Assembly (NCBI RefSeq): GCF_000143535.2
Contig: NC_037319.1
Span: 868,001 to 932,000, forward strand
Length of the DNA stretch: 64,000 bases
Reading direction: 5' to 3'
DNA from: Botrytis cinerea B05.10
Taxonomy: Eukaryota > Ascomycota > Leotiomycetes > Helotiales > Sclerotiniaceae
Shown piece after piece: positions 44,775 to 57,300 of this stretch. The stretch's first letter is position 1, and the number at the start of each line of letters is the position of its first letter. Below the pieces are notes generated by a model. It worked only from the letters and a program-made list of their open reading frames with translations, searched no databases and was not told the origin of the DNA. The translations under genes were made by a program, and so were the position numbers.

Positions 44775-46897
44775 TTACAATCTTACCCTTCCTTCTTGAT
44801 TACCACCCCCAAACCAGCGAGTGAAATCGTTTCCACTTCTGCTTGATTCTCCGTCGTCTTCATCATCCCCTCCCATCCACTTCGGTTTCTTGATTCCCTC
44901 GAGAAATCTTGGTGGTTCAAAAGTGTCGATGGTGTTCTTCATTCGGTGACCCAATGCCTCAAAAAAGTTCTCATCTTCGGGCTCGACGCGGCGTTGTTGA
45001 GGCTCAACACTTGGTCTTGAGGTAGGTGCTGTACCAAGAGCTCTATGCCTCTCGACTCGCGGTACAGTCAATACGGGAGCGGCGCGGTTGTTAGGGTTGT
45101 TTGGAACCGAACGTCGATCTATGGAAACTTCTCCAAGTCCACCGAGTGATGAATGGCCACCATTCAGCTCACGCTCAATCAGATCACGGCCTTCACGCCA
45201 AGATCCTGTACCATAACCACTCTCATTCTCTTCGTCCTCATCTTCAATGACTCCCCCATATCCCACACAGTCTTTGACTTTTCCATATAAATTGAAAAGG
45301 GTTGCGAATACAGGAACTAATATAAATATTGGAAAAAACCAATCAAACCAGTCCCCCAAAGGTGTGAATACAATTAGCTTTCCAAGAAACTTGTAAAACA
45401 TCGTCTTCTTGTACACATCCGGGGGAAGAAATGTAATAAAGTTGAAGGATAGTGGCACGGAAAGCTTGGCTACTTGCATTGCAAACCACATAGCAGCCTC
45501 TCCATGAGTGTTTCTTCTGACAAGTGCGCGTCCCCGCCAAACTTTGACTTCAGACAAAGAGCTCAAAGCTGCTGCACACATGTATAAAATCCAGAAAGAT
45601 GCAATCACCTGGCCTGCGAATCCAATTTCCCCTTTCTCACTATCCCGATGATGAACAACCGTGACAGCAATAATAGAGAAAATAGGATTGATAGATTTGA
45701 TGAATTCAGACCAAATGATACAGATTGATGCGAGAGTTAAAACAACGCCCAGCACAATTTTGGAGTACGGTAGGAAGAAGTACTGGTAAAGATACCGAGT
45801 ATGAGGTGTGAAGATAGTGATTCGATCGAATGCTGAAGAATGGGGGGAGCTTTGGCCGATTTCAATCTTTTTTGATGCCGCTGAGTCCAATACAGTCTGT
45901 GTGTGCACAGCGTCCTTGAGAAGCCGATCCCATTCATCGAGATATCGGGCACGACTGTGTCTAGCTCTTGTCAGTTGGCGACTTAGATCTGCCAGATATC
46001 GTTCCGTAATCACATTTGGAATAGTTGCATGTGGTTCAGACATCCGCCGTGATAAAGTTCTTGGTCGAGATTCGGGTAAATGTGTTTCATCCGCAAGTTC
46101 CTCGATCCAGTCCTTAAAGTCCCTTGCAGTACCGGTTTTTCGTTGAGCCAACTGGGCAACCTGTGCTTCCAAATCCTCCAATTTCTGAATCGCCTCCTCC
46201 ATATTTTCATGAACCTTGGGTGCCCGAGTCTGTATCCTCCTCAATTTTCCACTAATGCTTGCATTTCTAAAGAGATTTCGAGGTATCGCGACAAGCCCAT
46301 GACCCATGAGATAAATGGCCAAAACCAACCCCCAACAATATGCAAGAGCCATAACCACACTCTTCAGCGACTCAGGAGACACTCCTTCTTTAATAAAAAT
46401 GTATAACATCGTAGCCAGGCCGGCCCCAAGAATAAGAGCTTGATACTGGGCGTTTGCGCGCAGAGAAAATAGTAGACGTCCTTTTGGATCTCGATAGCCA
46501 GCATCGGCATATTCAGCTAGTATGGGTAAAATGAACCTAGTCAAGTATCAGCATGGTCCCAGGTGGAATTATCAGATGTTTCGAACCAAGTTAAGGCAAA
46601 TGTGAGCCAGTATGTGATGCGCCAGGCGACCAACAGCACTCGATCGTAAAGCCATATTCCTCGACTTCCCGCATCTTCAGTCCTTGCATTTGAAGCAAGA
46701 TCAATAGGAACAAGCAATACGATGCTTGCCGGCAGCCAGAGCGCGAAGAAGATAGGAACGAGGAGGTATGCCGGAGTCGTGCGGATAGGCAGATAATGTC
46801 GGAGTATAAGCAGTACCACCAGACTGATCACCAACAGGGCAATCAGAGCAAATATCTCTGAGCCTATCGGCGATGAAGTTGCGAGCGTTTCCATCAT
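44775..46897 (-). CDS. LMBR1-family multipass membrane protein (LMBRD2-like)
   Basis: Predicted polytopic membrane protein of the LMBR1/LIMR family; the animal LMBRD2 relative is linked to GPCR signalling, the fungal role is unknown. Exons 46587-46897 and 44775-46536 join inside a Trp codon across a 50-bp intron to 690 residues. The N-terminus has two clear spans (IFALIALLVISLVVLLIL and LLVPIFFALWLPASIVLLVP) and a third across the splice junction (AWRITYWLTFALTWF then ILPILAEYADAGY). LGAGLATMLYIFI and VVMALAYCWGLVLAIYLMGHGLVAIPR follow, then a coiled-coil loop at about residues 190-260. Four more spans are followed by a long Ser/Arg-rich cytosolic tail. YADAGY, GHGLVAIPRNLFR and SFNFITFLPPD are family-like landmarks. 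The donor GTTCGA is weak but the join is needed for a continuous span. Confidence 0.87.
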
Positions 46898-47406
46898 GGC
46901 TGTTATATCAGAACAACAATAGAAAGTATTTCCATCTGGAGGGGTGTGAGAAAGGATCAACAATCAATAGAACGATTATGTGTTTGTGTGTTCTACAGGA
47001 TCAGTTCTGGTGTTTGAATGAGTGGTATTGAATGGGCCCCATGGATTGTATATGGGTGAGTACCAGTGCATACCGACCGACTGTATGATGAATTCGCACA
47101 ATGAAGCATTGACTAGTGTTACGGCCCACTAAAGGACTTGCTTTAGTTCTGCCTCGTCCGCTTTTGTTGGTGCATCCCATCCACAAGCGTGCATGGACAC
47201 AGATGATGACTAAGCACCACACCTCCTAACCTTGCAAAAAACTTTCTAGTTCCGGTTTTCCGATTATCACATGAAATCTTTCCATTTCAACCAACCCACC
47301 AACCCACCACGCCAAAGTTGCAAAAAGAGAATCGCATTTTGAGGAAAGAGCAAACAGGACAAAACGGTGTACCCACAAGTCATCGCCATCAACCGCCGAA
47401 TGCATC
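46898..47406. promoter_or_regulatory. Divergent promoter, LMBR1-family gene/unknown gene
   Basis: 509 bp between the two start codons. Minus-strand ORFs at 47001-47408 are short and unsupported. Confidence 0.4.
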
Positions 47407-49160
47407 ATGGCTAGCCAAACTCAATTCCACACACCTTCAACAATTCAAAATGAAGCACCTGCAGTGAGAAGCCTAGGAACATATGGGAATGAACATGGAA
47501 ATGCTACCAGTAATAGATATGGAGATTTGCCAAATTATCCATCAAGTAGGTAGCGAGCTCCAACGTCACATCCCTCCAATGTCACACGGCTGACTCGATC
47601 ACTAGACAGGCGTGAATTGACTGTCAAAGATATTGCAGACATAGATGATCCAATAGAACTGTTGGAAAAACTGACAAATACCAAATGGGACTCATCTCGC
47701 AATCATGAGATTCCCAAATCCACTACCACAAATGCACAATTCGCAACTTTTTTAAGAGCTGCCGACACGGCTGGAGGGGTAACTGGCCCACGGCCAGGTA
47801 CACCATCAAGCAACAATGGTAACGGGCAAAGTACTCGAGGCTCACCAAGCAATGCATCCTCAAAGCGTCGCAGAGATGAATCGGAAGATGCAGCAGAGGA
47901 AGCGGGGGAAATGTTTGGCTTTATAAATGCTAAATCTAGACCAAGAAAAGTGCGAAAACTCACAGAGGAAGAGGAAGAGGAAGCTGCGAGAGAACGAGAA
48001 ATATGGGGATCGGAACCTTCTGATATTGAGGAAGACGATGAAGAAGTCGAGGTCGAGGGTGAGGGCGATGATCACGATTCTCGAGCTAAATCGGCGACAG
48101 TTCCTGATCTCAACCCAAGAGCGCATGGCGTTTATTCAGCTGCAGCACTCTTCCGAAAATCAACAGCAACCAATAGAAAATATACCAGTAAATCTCCCCA
48201 TTGTTATCATATAAGAATATGGCTAACCGCGTCGTAGGACCAGCAATGTCAAAGCTTTTCGCAAAGTTGGAGTTAGCACCTGAAGACTTCATCACGCTAC
48301 AGGCTGCAGCCAAGGACTACATGTTAGATCCGAGTCACCCAGATCGAAGTGCATGTGTCGGTACTAAAGAGAAAAGAGACAATGATATGTCGAAGCTGAA
48401 ACTTTATGCATGTGTCAGAAATTTCTTGGCCGATGAGGCAGAGGGAGGAGAGGGATGGGGCCAAAAGCTTTTTGGTAAAGATTCTCCAAGTGGTGCTACG
48501 AGGAAGTGCATGTGGCCCCAAATGCCGAATAGGTGAGTTTTGCAATTATCGATTTACCTGCTACTTTCTCTAACAGTCACCTATAGGATCATCTCTAGAA
48601 TTACCCCTTTATTGCGACGCATGGTCACCAATGAGAGACAGCGACTGTATGCTCTTAACCTAAGGATTCAAAAAAAGAAAGAGGAAGAGCTTTCTCAGTT
48701 ACACGCCGCTGCGTTTTCTCACGGCGCCCAGACATCCAGCTCCTCGACAATTGATCCCGAACTCAGTTTGCCCAATCAAGTTGCATCTAATAAATCCGTA
48801 GCAGGCAATGCACCCACTAATGGAACAACTGAGTCGCAAATAGCGAAAAAGCCAAACGTTGGTGCCAAGCAGCCGGCACCACTTGAGTATCACATTAATA
48901 TTATTCATAATGGCAAACGTATCAGGGATATGTTTACCTTGAATCCCACGAATTGTGTAGGTTTCGTCAGCTTTACTGCACATGTTGATGCAGCAGTAAA
49001 AGCACCTTATAAGAAGACAGTGATGAAGGTTTTAGGCCCTAATGGTTTGGTGGAGGTCAAATCAGAAGCAACGTATGCTATGGCTCTACTATCAGTCAGA
49101 AAGACAGAGTGGATGGATGGAGATGTTAAAATAATTGTTGAGACGGAAAAGGTTCAATGA
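47407..49160 (+). CDS. Unrecognised nuclear-type protein
   Basis: I do not recognise the family. Exons 47407-47545, 47606-48187, 48238-48532 and 48587-49160 join in frame to 529 residues. Residues 45-110 include RRELTVKDIADIDDPIELLEKL. Next comes a disordered Ser/Asn-rich segment with a basic stretch (SSKRRRDESED), then KSRPRKVRKL, a likely nuclear signal, and a strongly acidic block. A folded middle domain follows: PAMSKLFAKLELAPEDF, TLQAAAKDYMLDPSHPDR, DNDMSKLKLYACVRNFL and GWGQKLFG. Then come NRIISRITPLLRRMVTNERQRLYAL and a charged helix. The C-terminal 90 residues look like a separate beta-rich fold (YHINIIHNGKRIRDMFTL, then KKTVMKVLGPNGLVEV). Consistent exon structure and codon use support a real gene. 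Confidence 0.8.
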
Positions 49161-49527
49161 TTTAGACATAATTTGAAGCGATAGGCGCAAGACAGTGGCG
49201 GCATTCTAGATGAAAGGGATTGCTCGAATTGAGCTCATATTGGTGTTTTACTTCGTTCTCATCAGTTTGTTGTGGGCCTGTTTTTTTGTTTTTTTTTTTT
49301 CAGAGAAGCGAAGGATATCCGAGGATATCCTTCGATCTTTTGATGGTCTGCCATTAATTGGTGTGAACCTCTCTATACTATGATCTGTCTACAGATGCCT
49401 GGTTTCTAGCTCTTATGCAATCTATTTGCGAAGTATTACAACAAACACCAATATCCTTGCTGCTGGGGTATGAAAGAGATGATATGTAAATGAACCGTGT
49501 ACAATGAAATATTTTCGATGGGCAGGT
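49161..49527. other. Convergent intergenic region
   Basis: 3' flanks of the unknown gene (+) and the methyltransferase gene (-). It contains a T-rich run and a near-perfect hairpin around 49305-49335 (CGAAGGATATCC with its complement), which may take part in 3'-end formation; that role is a guess. Confidence 0.4.
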
Positions 49528-50505
49528 TTATCGCCTCTTTAGAACGGCAATTACCAGCCATCGCTTTCTGGCGATTGCGTCTCGATCCTCTGCTCCTCTA
49601 TCCGCAACCCACTCTCTTTCAACACCATTAGCATCTCTCTCGTATATTGTTTCTATTTCCAAGCCAGCTGCTGTCAGATTTTCCTCTTCGAAGAACCCAC
49701 GCATTAATTCCCGGCCTGTGTGAAAACCTGCACAGATCCAGGCCCTGGATGTTTATTGAATCAGTTATTCTGCCAACGGGGAAGTTCACTCATCTATACT
49801 CAATACAATAATCTCCACGAGACAGTATGGGGGCAAGAGAAATTAAAAAGAACAAAACCTCATGATAACTCACCGCCCATCTTCCTTCAAAAACCACCTA
49901 ATCGACCTCAAAAGGTTTCCATGCTGCCACGGCATCCACAAGCAATCCGACGCAATCACTCGACTAAAACTCTCTTTGTTTTCCACCGAAAACCCATCTG
50001 TCAATACTCCCCACTCATGACCCTGTACTTTCACATCCCCAAACCCATTCACCTCGATGTTCTTCGCTACATTCGTCGTCAAATTCGCAAGCACATTTTC
50101 GTCTGGATAATCGCTTAGAATCACTTCTTCTGCTCCCATCAACGCAGCCACTATGCCTGCTAATCCCGTCCCACTACCAACTTCCAAAACTCTTTCGCCT
50201 GTCACTTCCCATCGTTCTCTGCCTCCTCGCTTTCCATCCCCTTCCTCAAAAAATTCGGCAAGTTGTAATCCTGCGTTCCAGAGATAATGCGCAAATAGCA
50301 GTCTCCCCTTTTCGCCAGCGGGAGAAGATAATTCAAGAACTATCTCGCCAAGAGTTGGGGAGCTGTAGATGATGCGTTGATCTTTGTCGCCGTGTTGATT
50401 TTGGATATCGTCAGGGAAGAGGGAAGAGAGGGAGGATTGGAAAAGGTCTTCGGGTTCTATTTCCTCAGGCTCGATGCGGATTCTGTCGGTTAGTATGCGA
50501 GACAT
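49528..50505 (-). CDS. EFM7: Efm7/Nnt1-like protein methyltransferase
   Basis: Seven-beta-strand methyltransferase of the family-16 type; yeast Efm7 (formerly Nnt1) methylates the N-terminus of elongation factor 1A, so the substrate here is inferred. Exons 49874-50505 and 49528-49744 give 282 residues. IYSSPTLGEIVLEL and LFAHYLWNAGLQLAEFF precede the SAM motif I, VLEVGSGTGLAG at about 106-117. The acidic post-I motif is VILSDYPDENVLANL, and EWG plus VIASDCLWMPWQHGNLL supply the family's catalytic-side motif (D..W....H). The C-terminus ends RKRWLVIAVLKRR. Start 50505 gives MSRILTDR. An upstream in-frame extension to about 50661 is open but does not look like protein. Confidence 0.85.
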
Positions 50506-53173
50506 CTTTTGTGGCGTTTTGAAGATGGACTTTATAGGACAGATGGGATTTTGGTGATGGTGATTGTTGAATGGTAGGGATGTGCTTTTTTCTTTTGCTT
50601 GGAAAGGTGGGGTGGATTTGGTGCTGTGGGGCCGCATTAGCGTTGCGGGACGACCCCTCACACGTGATGACTAGCTTGTAGCCAGGAGATGGGTTGTCGA
50701 TGTCTTTGAGTGCTTGACGGAGAAGGTTTCTGGAATATTGTGTCTAGAAGCTGTTGGAAAGTTATAAAGTCAAGTACTGCTATAGCTCAGGGGAGCAAAT
50801 GGCTCTTAAGCTTAAAAAAAATCCCCCGAGTAAATCTTTTCAGCAACATGGAAGGACCTTGTCGACGGGCGATTTGAGGATGAGACCATCGATCCGTCTA
50901 CTATACACGTCAAGATAACGTAAGACACTGTCTAGTTGCTCTAGACTAGTACTAAGATACTTTTTACTGAGCCCTGATGCAGGGCACACAAAAACCTCAA
51001 GAGCTTTACAAAGCAAGGAAGAATATATTTTAGTCAAGACCAGCTTTTAGGATATACTGATAGTATTTCATATCTAATTGCAGCCACTCTATCCAACCAG
51101 CTTCCTACTCTGGATGAAGTTCTATTTAATTCCTTCTCATTGTCACCGTTTTCAGTCAACCTTCACCATCCAACTCTTCATTGCCAAAATTGTGACCAGT
51201 TATCGAAATATTACAAGTATCAAGATATTGCCCATCTCCATAAAGTCACCTTTATATCACCAACAGGGAAAGTCTGACGGGGTTCTTTCGGCCAGGTCTG
51301 CAACTTGGCAGCCATAGGTTGGTAGCAATGATTACATCAGTATTCGAAAAGGCCCTTCTGGACTCTGGCTCGGCCAAAATTCACTTGAATGTTAATCTGA
51401 TGGAAATCGCATTCTTATTCAAGTGCCAAGATTCCGCTCTCAAACGAGATCCATGGTCGTTTTCATGACCCTTCCGACCGTCATAAATGTCTTGGTACAG
51501 TTTCATCCAATGGCTTTGTGCCAGTTTCTCCTACGCCAGGGCTAGGTAAATCAAAAATCACGAGAGTATGAAGGGAGTCTCAGAAAATTTGACTAGACTT
51601 AGATTTGATGTGAAAACACACTCTCGCGCCAGTCGAAGACATGATGTTCCTGATCTCACTGTCACAATAGGAAAAATGCTCAGTATTGCTAGATAAATTG
51701 AGATTTCGCTGTCGTTTAAAATTTGACCTATCGATAACTTTGTTCTGGTGCCAATAAAAGGCCACTCATCAAGCTAAAATGATGCGACCAAATGTTTTGT
51801 ATTGAATCAATATAAATCGCCCTTTTGACTGTCGCTCTAAAGACAGAAAGAGGGAGAGGAGAATGAGAAGAAAAAGGAAAATGAGAAGAAGTAGTTTTTC
51901 AAAAAACCGAAAAAGAGTTGAAAGATCCGAAAAGGAGGTTTAAAATAGCAAAAATTCAGGAAATGAAGTCCTAATGTTACAATTTTACGGTCGAAACTAC
52001 ACTCCATCGACACTGCTGCGCAAACAAAGCGATTTATCAAGACCACAGATTCAGCACAGCTCATCGGGAGGAGCCGCTTGTTCTTAAATTGTTGAAGTTA
52101 ACGACCATGTTTAAAGACATGTATATGGTTTCTCGCTTCGTAGATATGGATTCACATTTCTAACATGTGAGCAAATTGTTTATTACACTCGCTTTGTATA
52201 CACACCCACGCGACGTTATTATTATTGTTATGGCAGTTTAGGTATTTATCTTACCACTAGTAGTACTCCTGACCTATCGTAGCAGCCCATATAATATAAA
52301 AGAAAGAAAAATACAATGCCGAATGCCCTTCTACTGATTAATTACATAAGTCATTCAGTGTACTCAACTAACAAATTTGGGACCATACACCACGCACCAC
52401 TTAATGCATATTCACTCCCGTATTACATAGGAATATAGATTCAAACAACAACACTGCCTTCAGAAACAGACAGAGATGGATGGTACCACGGTCACGCTTC
52501 TGCGTGCTCCAATTCCGAAAAGATCTCAGCCATCGTTGCTGACGTTCCCGGTGTGAGTTTCGATAAATGCAAAACATTTTTTCTGCTCTTTGAACTTATT
52601 TTGAGTGGTGAAGTAAGAAATTAATGATGGAGTACTTTTAGCCGTCTAGGTGGATGATGGCAGTGGAGAGGCTGGTGAATCTTTGAGAGATGCTTTATTA
52701 TTGCGAACAATTGCCTCGACGTCATTGTTCTGGCGTGATAGAATGCTTGAAATTGTCAAAATACCCCCCCCCCCAAAAACACTTGTTTGGAAATAGCGAT
52801 CTATGTTGCAAATAATGGAGAATAACTCTTGATCTATGCTTAACGCCGTTTCGTATTGTACGTGGACGCAAAGGGCCAGAAATAAAATAACAGATTCGTT
52901 CACACTTCAAAATGTCATCTACGGCTGCTAGGCCTGTCTCTATTTCCAGAAAATTCGCAGTCAATACAATATGAACTTTTAACATCTGAATCGGCTTTCA
53001 GTGCTTCCCAATTGCAGACTGCTGCTTGACTGGTGAAGCATAGCACGATGTCTCACGAAAGCAAGCATAATTTGTTGAAACGTAAAACATTATAACATTG
53101 ATAGTCATGGTTTTCACTTAAACATCTTTGATAAACGGGTATCGTAATACAGTCCAACTCCATAAAATTACCA
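50506..53173. other. 2.7-kb AT-rich gene-poor region
   Basis: Mostly short ORFs on both strands with no recognisable family and frequent stops. A C8-10 run is present near 52765. There is no clear terminal repeat, transposon ORF or target-site duplication. It may be promoter plus decayed sequence. Confidence 0.4.
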
Positions 53174-54148
53174 TTACTCCTCGAAGAAACCTCCATCGCT
53201 AACATTACCATCTTGAGCTTCATCCGCTCTTGCTCCTTCCACGGCCCCAAATGCTTGGTTTTTAGAAAATCCAGTAGATTTGTTCTTTGCGATCTTTGTG
53301 GCCCTAGAGTCTTTAACCCCGCGCTGAGCTCTTCTCTGGCGTCGATTCATTCCGGTAGTGTCGATAGCTGGGGCTTGCTCAACAGGCTTTGGTTTTGGTA
53401 TTGACTTGGGTTTCACAAGCTTTCTTTCTGGAAGTCTGACAGGCTTTGTAGTCGAAACGGTGGCCTCTGGTTTTCTATTCCGTAATCGATCAAGAGTTCC
53501 TTCTTCCATGCACTTTTCGACCTCCTTCCACATTGGAGGTTTTTCCTTAGTCGCTTTAACTTCTGCATCCTCTCCAGAGCCCTTTGGTGGATAAAGACTA
53601 ATATATGTTTCACTTAGAGGGTGGTATTGAGTATAATTGAGATCTACCTCGAGAATGTGCATTTCATCCTTCAATTGCTCAACTTCCTCGGTAGATTCGG
53701 AGTCCAGAAGACGTTTTCGGAGCTTCTTTAATTGCCTGGTAGCCTTTTGACGCTCTATAACTCAGAATTAGTCTGTTGGAAAACAAATCCCGTGCTGACG
53801 GAGTAACATACCAAAGAACCTGACCATATGGTATTTCTTGATCATTTTTTGCCTAATTTTCTCGGCTTCTGCAGAGGCCAATTCCTGTTGGTATGCAGCA
53901 AGAGCTCGCTCATCCTCCACGCGCACATCTGCAGGAAGATCCTGCGCCCTTTCAAGCTTCCTTGTGATGTCTCTTATCTTCTTCTTTATGGTGTTAACAC
54001 TGGAAGCATGTGCTTGTTTTTTGTTGAATGCAGGTTCTGACTTTCGCTTTTTCGCAGGTTTTGGCTCATCACCATAAACTTGGACTTGTCTAGATGGATG
54101 CACCACTTCTGGGGCATCAGAATCCGAAAGTTTGCGCTTTGGTGCCAT
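53174..54148 (-). CDS. EFG1: rRNA-processing protein Efg1
   Basis: Nucleolar coiled-coil factor for 18S rRNA maturation in the small-subunit processome. Exons 53812-54148 and 53174-53754 join in the segment MVRFF|ERQKATRQLKKLRKRL to 305 residues. The diagnostic core begins VNTIKKKIRDITRKLERA, then LPADVRVEDERALAAYQQEL and IRQKMIKKYHMVRFFERQKA, followed by LKDEMHILEVDLNYTQYHPLSETYISLYP. This order is that of the Efg1 family. Basic N-terminal (KPAKKRKSE) and C-terminal (NRRQRRAQRG) stretches fit nucleolar location. It diverges from SEA4 across 169 bp. Confidence 0.94.
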
Positions 54149-54317
54149 GATGTTGTTGAATTGATAAAAAATTGATTCAAAGCTGAATTTGTTGTAGTTG
54201 CTCAGCCTTGTCAAATTTGTTAAACTTACAAAATATTATTTCCTCCACACCCAAGCCCACTTCAAAACAACATGGAACAACATTAATCCGAGAGAGCACG
54301 AGCCAGCAAACAATACA
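54149..54317. promoter_or_regulatory. Compact divergent promoter, EFG1/SEA4
   Basis: Only 169 bp lie between the start codons of EFG1 (-) and SEA4 (+). Both 5' UTRs and core promoters must fit here, so the two genes very likely share cis elements. Confidence 0.55.
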
Positions 54318-57300
54318 ATGGCAGACAGCTTGTAAGTACTTTGGTTTCCTTTTGATAATTACTACTATCTCTTAACTCTTCTCACGTGCAGAAATTGAAG
54401 AGATCAAATTCAGTTCAGATCCATATCTCACTGTTTCATTGTGTATGGCGAGAGAGAAAATTTACTGAATTAACTTTCAAGCAACACATGGACTTTGGGA
54501 GCTTTCTAACTAATAGCTAACTTGTTATAGATCGAGAGGCTCAGGGCAGCCTGCTATTCCAAATTTATTTGGATCACAGAACCGTCGAACTAATAAAGTA
54601 TTCCAACCTATCGCTGCGTGCTCTGGTTACGATTACGATTTCAGAGTCGGACGCCTTGAAAATATAAACAATCCTCTTGGAAATACGGGTATTATAGAGC
54701 AGCAAGGCTACGAATTCAAGACCTACCCAGAGCTAAATTGTGCTAATCATGAAGTTGTGAACAATACCATTTTCGATTTCACGTCTTTCCGATTCCGACC
54801 TAAACCCTCGCAATCAGCAACTTCTCAGCTAAAGGGTGAGTTCTGTTGAGTAGCCTTGACTGCAGACCGATCAGCTGATAGGTACTTCCAGGCTGGTCTC
54901 AAGACCCACGGGGTATTTGGCGATACAAGCAGCCGGATAGAAACGCAAGAGTTGAAAGGGTTAAACTCCTAGACTGGAATAAAGTACCAGATTGGCACTT
55001 TCCAGCAAACATGGACAAGACGGAAGGAATCATTAGATGGTCGCCAAACTCGGCTCGTGCACAGTTTGTCGCGTTTAACTTGAATTATCGAATTCTTCAG
55101 GTCTATGAGGCCAAGGGTCTTGCACGGCCAGGTAAATTCGAGTATGAACCATTATCTCGTTACATTGATATCCCCTCTTTGAACACTTTCGACTGGTCGC
55201 CAGTTGTCGAAGGTTTGGTTGCTGTTGGTACTTCTAGTGGCGAACTTCAACTACTACGAGTTGACGACAATTCTAATGCTGTCTTGTCTCTTTCAATCAA
55301 ACAGCCAAGAGCATGTCAAGCTGTCGCTTTTAATACTACTGGACTATTAGCAATTGGTCTCGAAAGAGTTCGCAATGATGGCTCTCTGCAAATTTGGGAT
55401 GTTAACCAACGTCTAACTGGTTGGGATACTTCTCAGCCGGGTTGGAAGGTACCAAATAATGCGGTCGAGCCGAGAAAGTTAGAGTCGGCCACCGTGAGTG
55501 GACGTAAGAAAAGCACCCCTGATGGCGCTACTGACAATACCCAACAGGTAACTAGCATCAAGTTCTTTGAGGATCAACCACAAACCCTTGCTATTGGTAT
55601 CAAGAACTCTTGTGTTCGAATCCATGATCTCAGAGGTTAGTTTGATTTCGTATTGTCGGATTCCAATACTGAAAAATAATAGATCCGAGCAGCGGAGTGA
55701 TTACATTTCAAACCAAATGCAACAATAACCTCACCATCGACTACTCAGACCCCAACTATTTTGCTTCCTCCTCTTTAGATCAGCCTGGACTCATGGTCTG
55801 GGATAGACGTGCCAGCACACGAGCCACCGCCTCCCCAATGTATTTAGATGCTTTTGATAATGATGGATATGTTTGGGGAGCCGCTTTGCAACTAAAGAAG
55901 GTCATTTCTACCGACAAACAGGGTTCGTATATTAAATCATTGCGCTATTGCCGAGAGCATCGAGGAACTTTGGGTGTTCTCTCAAACGCCGGTCAGCTTC
56001 AAATCTTGAAGACTAACAAAGAGTATTACGATCCTGGCTCCGAAGATGATGTCAAAGGAAGCCCGGAGTTACTTCAGGTCAAGAAGTCAATTGATCTCGA
56101 ATATCCATATGTAGACCCAGATCATGGTCGCAGGCAAGAGGATAGAATTGTCTCCTTTGATTGGTTAACACTAGGTAATACAGATTTGCAGCCTCGTGTT
56201 GTTGCGTTAAGGGCTTCAGGATCATTTGAGATTATGCAGACACCACCCTCTAGCAATGGTCAAATGATGGATTTCATGCCATGGCAACCACCACATAACC
56301 ATGATAAGGTGCCCTATCATACTTTGATGGACTTCGCAGATGCCGCCGAGCGTCGGGCGAACCTTGGCCCCCTTTTTGCGGAAGAGTTGAAGTTTAATAC
56401 ACCAGTTTTTGGGCCAGAGGGGTACAATACCTCACATGTTCAAAAGTCTTTAGCGGCTGCTCTCGACAAAGCTCTTGAGCGTCCCGAAGCCCCGGCATCA
56501 GAAGTCAAAGCGGAAATCCCTGGCAGTCAGATCAAAAGAGCAGCTTTTACGAAAGCAACTTTTGCAGAAGCTATTGACCGGCAACTTTCGATCGTTAACG
56601 ATCCAGTATCTGAAACATTTGCTAAGAGAGGTGGTGTTGGCGATTTCAATGGTCCTAGCTCTTTAAATAATAAACTATCCGCTATGAGTCTTTTGGGAAA
56701 GGGAAAGTTAAAGGCTCAAAATCTATCGACAACCGAGATTCGTTCAAGCAGGGAGATGCACGAAATGTTACTTGAATCTCGCGTACCATCTTCGAAGGCT
56801 GACGCTATGCTAATTGATAATCTGTCTATTCAACGTGCTCTCAATGGTTATTTGTTCGATTGTAATAAGAATAAATCACTTGTCAGAGATGATCCATGGC
56901 TTAGGGATGTGTGGTATTGGATTTCAGGTATGTCCTTCTCTCTATGATCTTTGAAAGTCTTTAACATTATCAGTTGCCGAGAAAGCTGCTAAAGATGACG
57001 GTATGCTGTCTTCGACCCTTGACCTTAGCTATTTGGGAGTCTATACCTTGTGGAACAATAATCTTGGTAGGAAGGCCGAATCAAGACTTGTTGAGAGCAC
57101 TGTTATTCCCGATCACACTCAGTGGGAACGGCTTATTGCTTCTATAAATAAACGTGTCGGCCATGAAGAATATACTGGTGTGCCAACCATGAAACCCCAA
57201 CACCGACAATTGTGCCTTGCCCAGTGCAGTTTTGCAACACCTGCCGCAGAGCTAAAAGAGATGCTGACTCGTCTAGAGGGAAGAGGAGAATTCACTAAAG

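Noticed and set aside
50775..50850. tRNA D-arm-like sequence (AGCTCAGGGGAGC)
   Set aside because: No T-arm or acceptor stem follows; the downstream sequence is A-rich.
50506..53173. Decayed transposon or RIP-mutated element
   Set aside because: AT-rich, but I found no terminal repeats, target duplication or remnants of transposase or polymerase frames.
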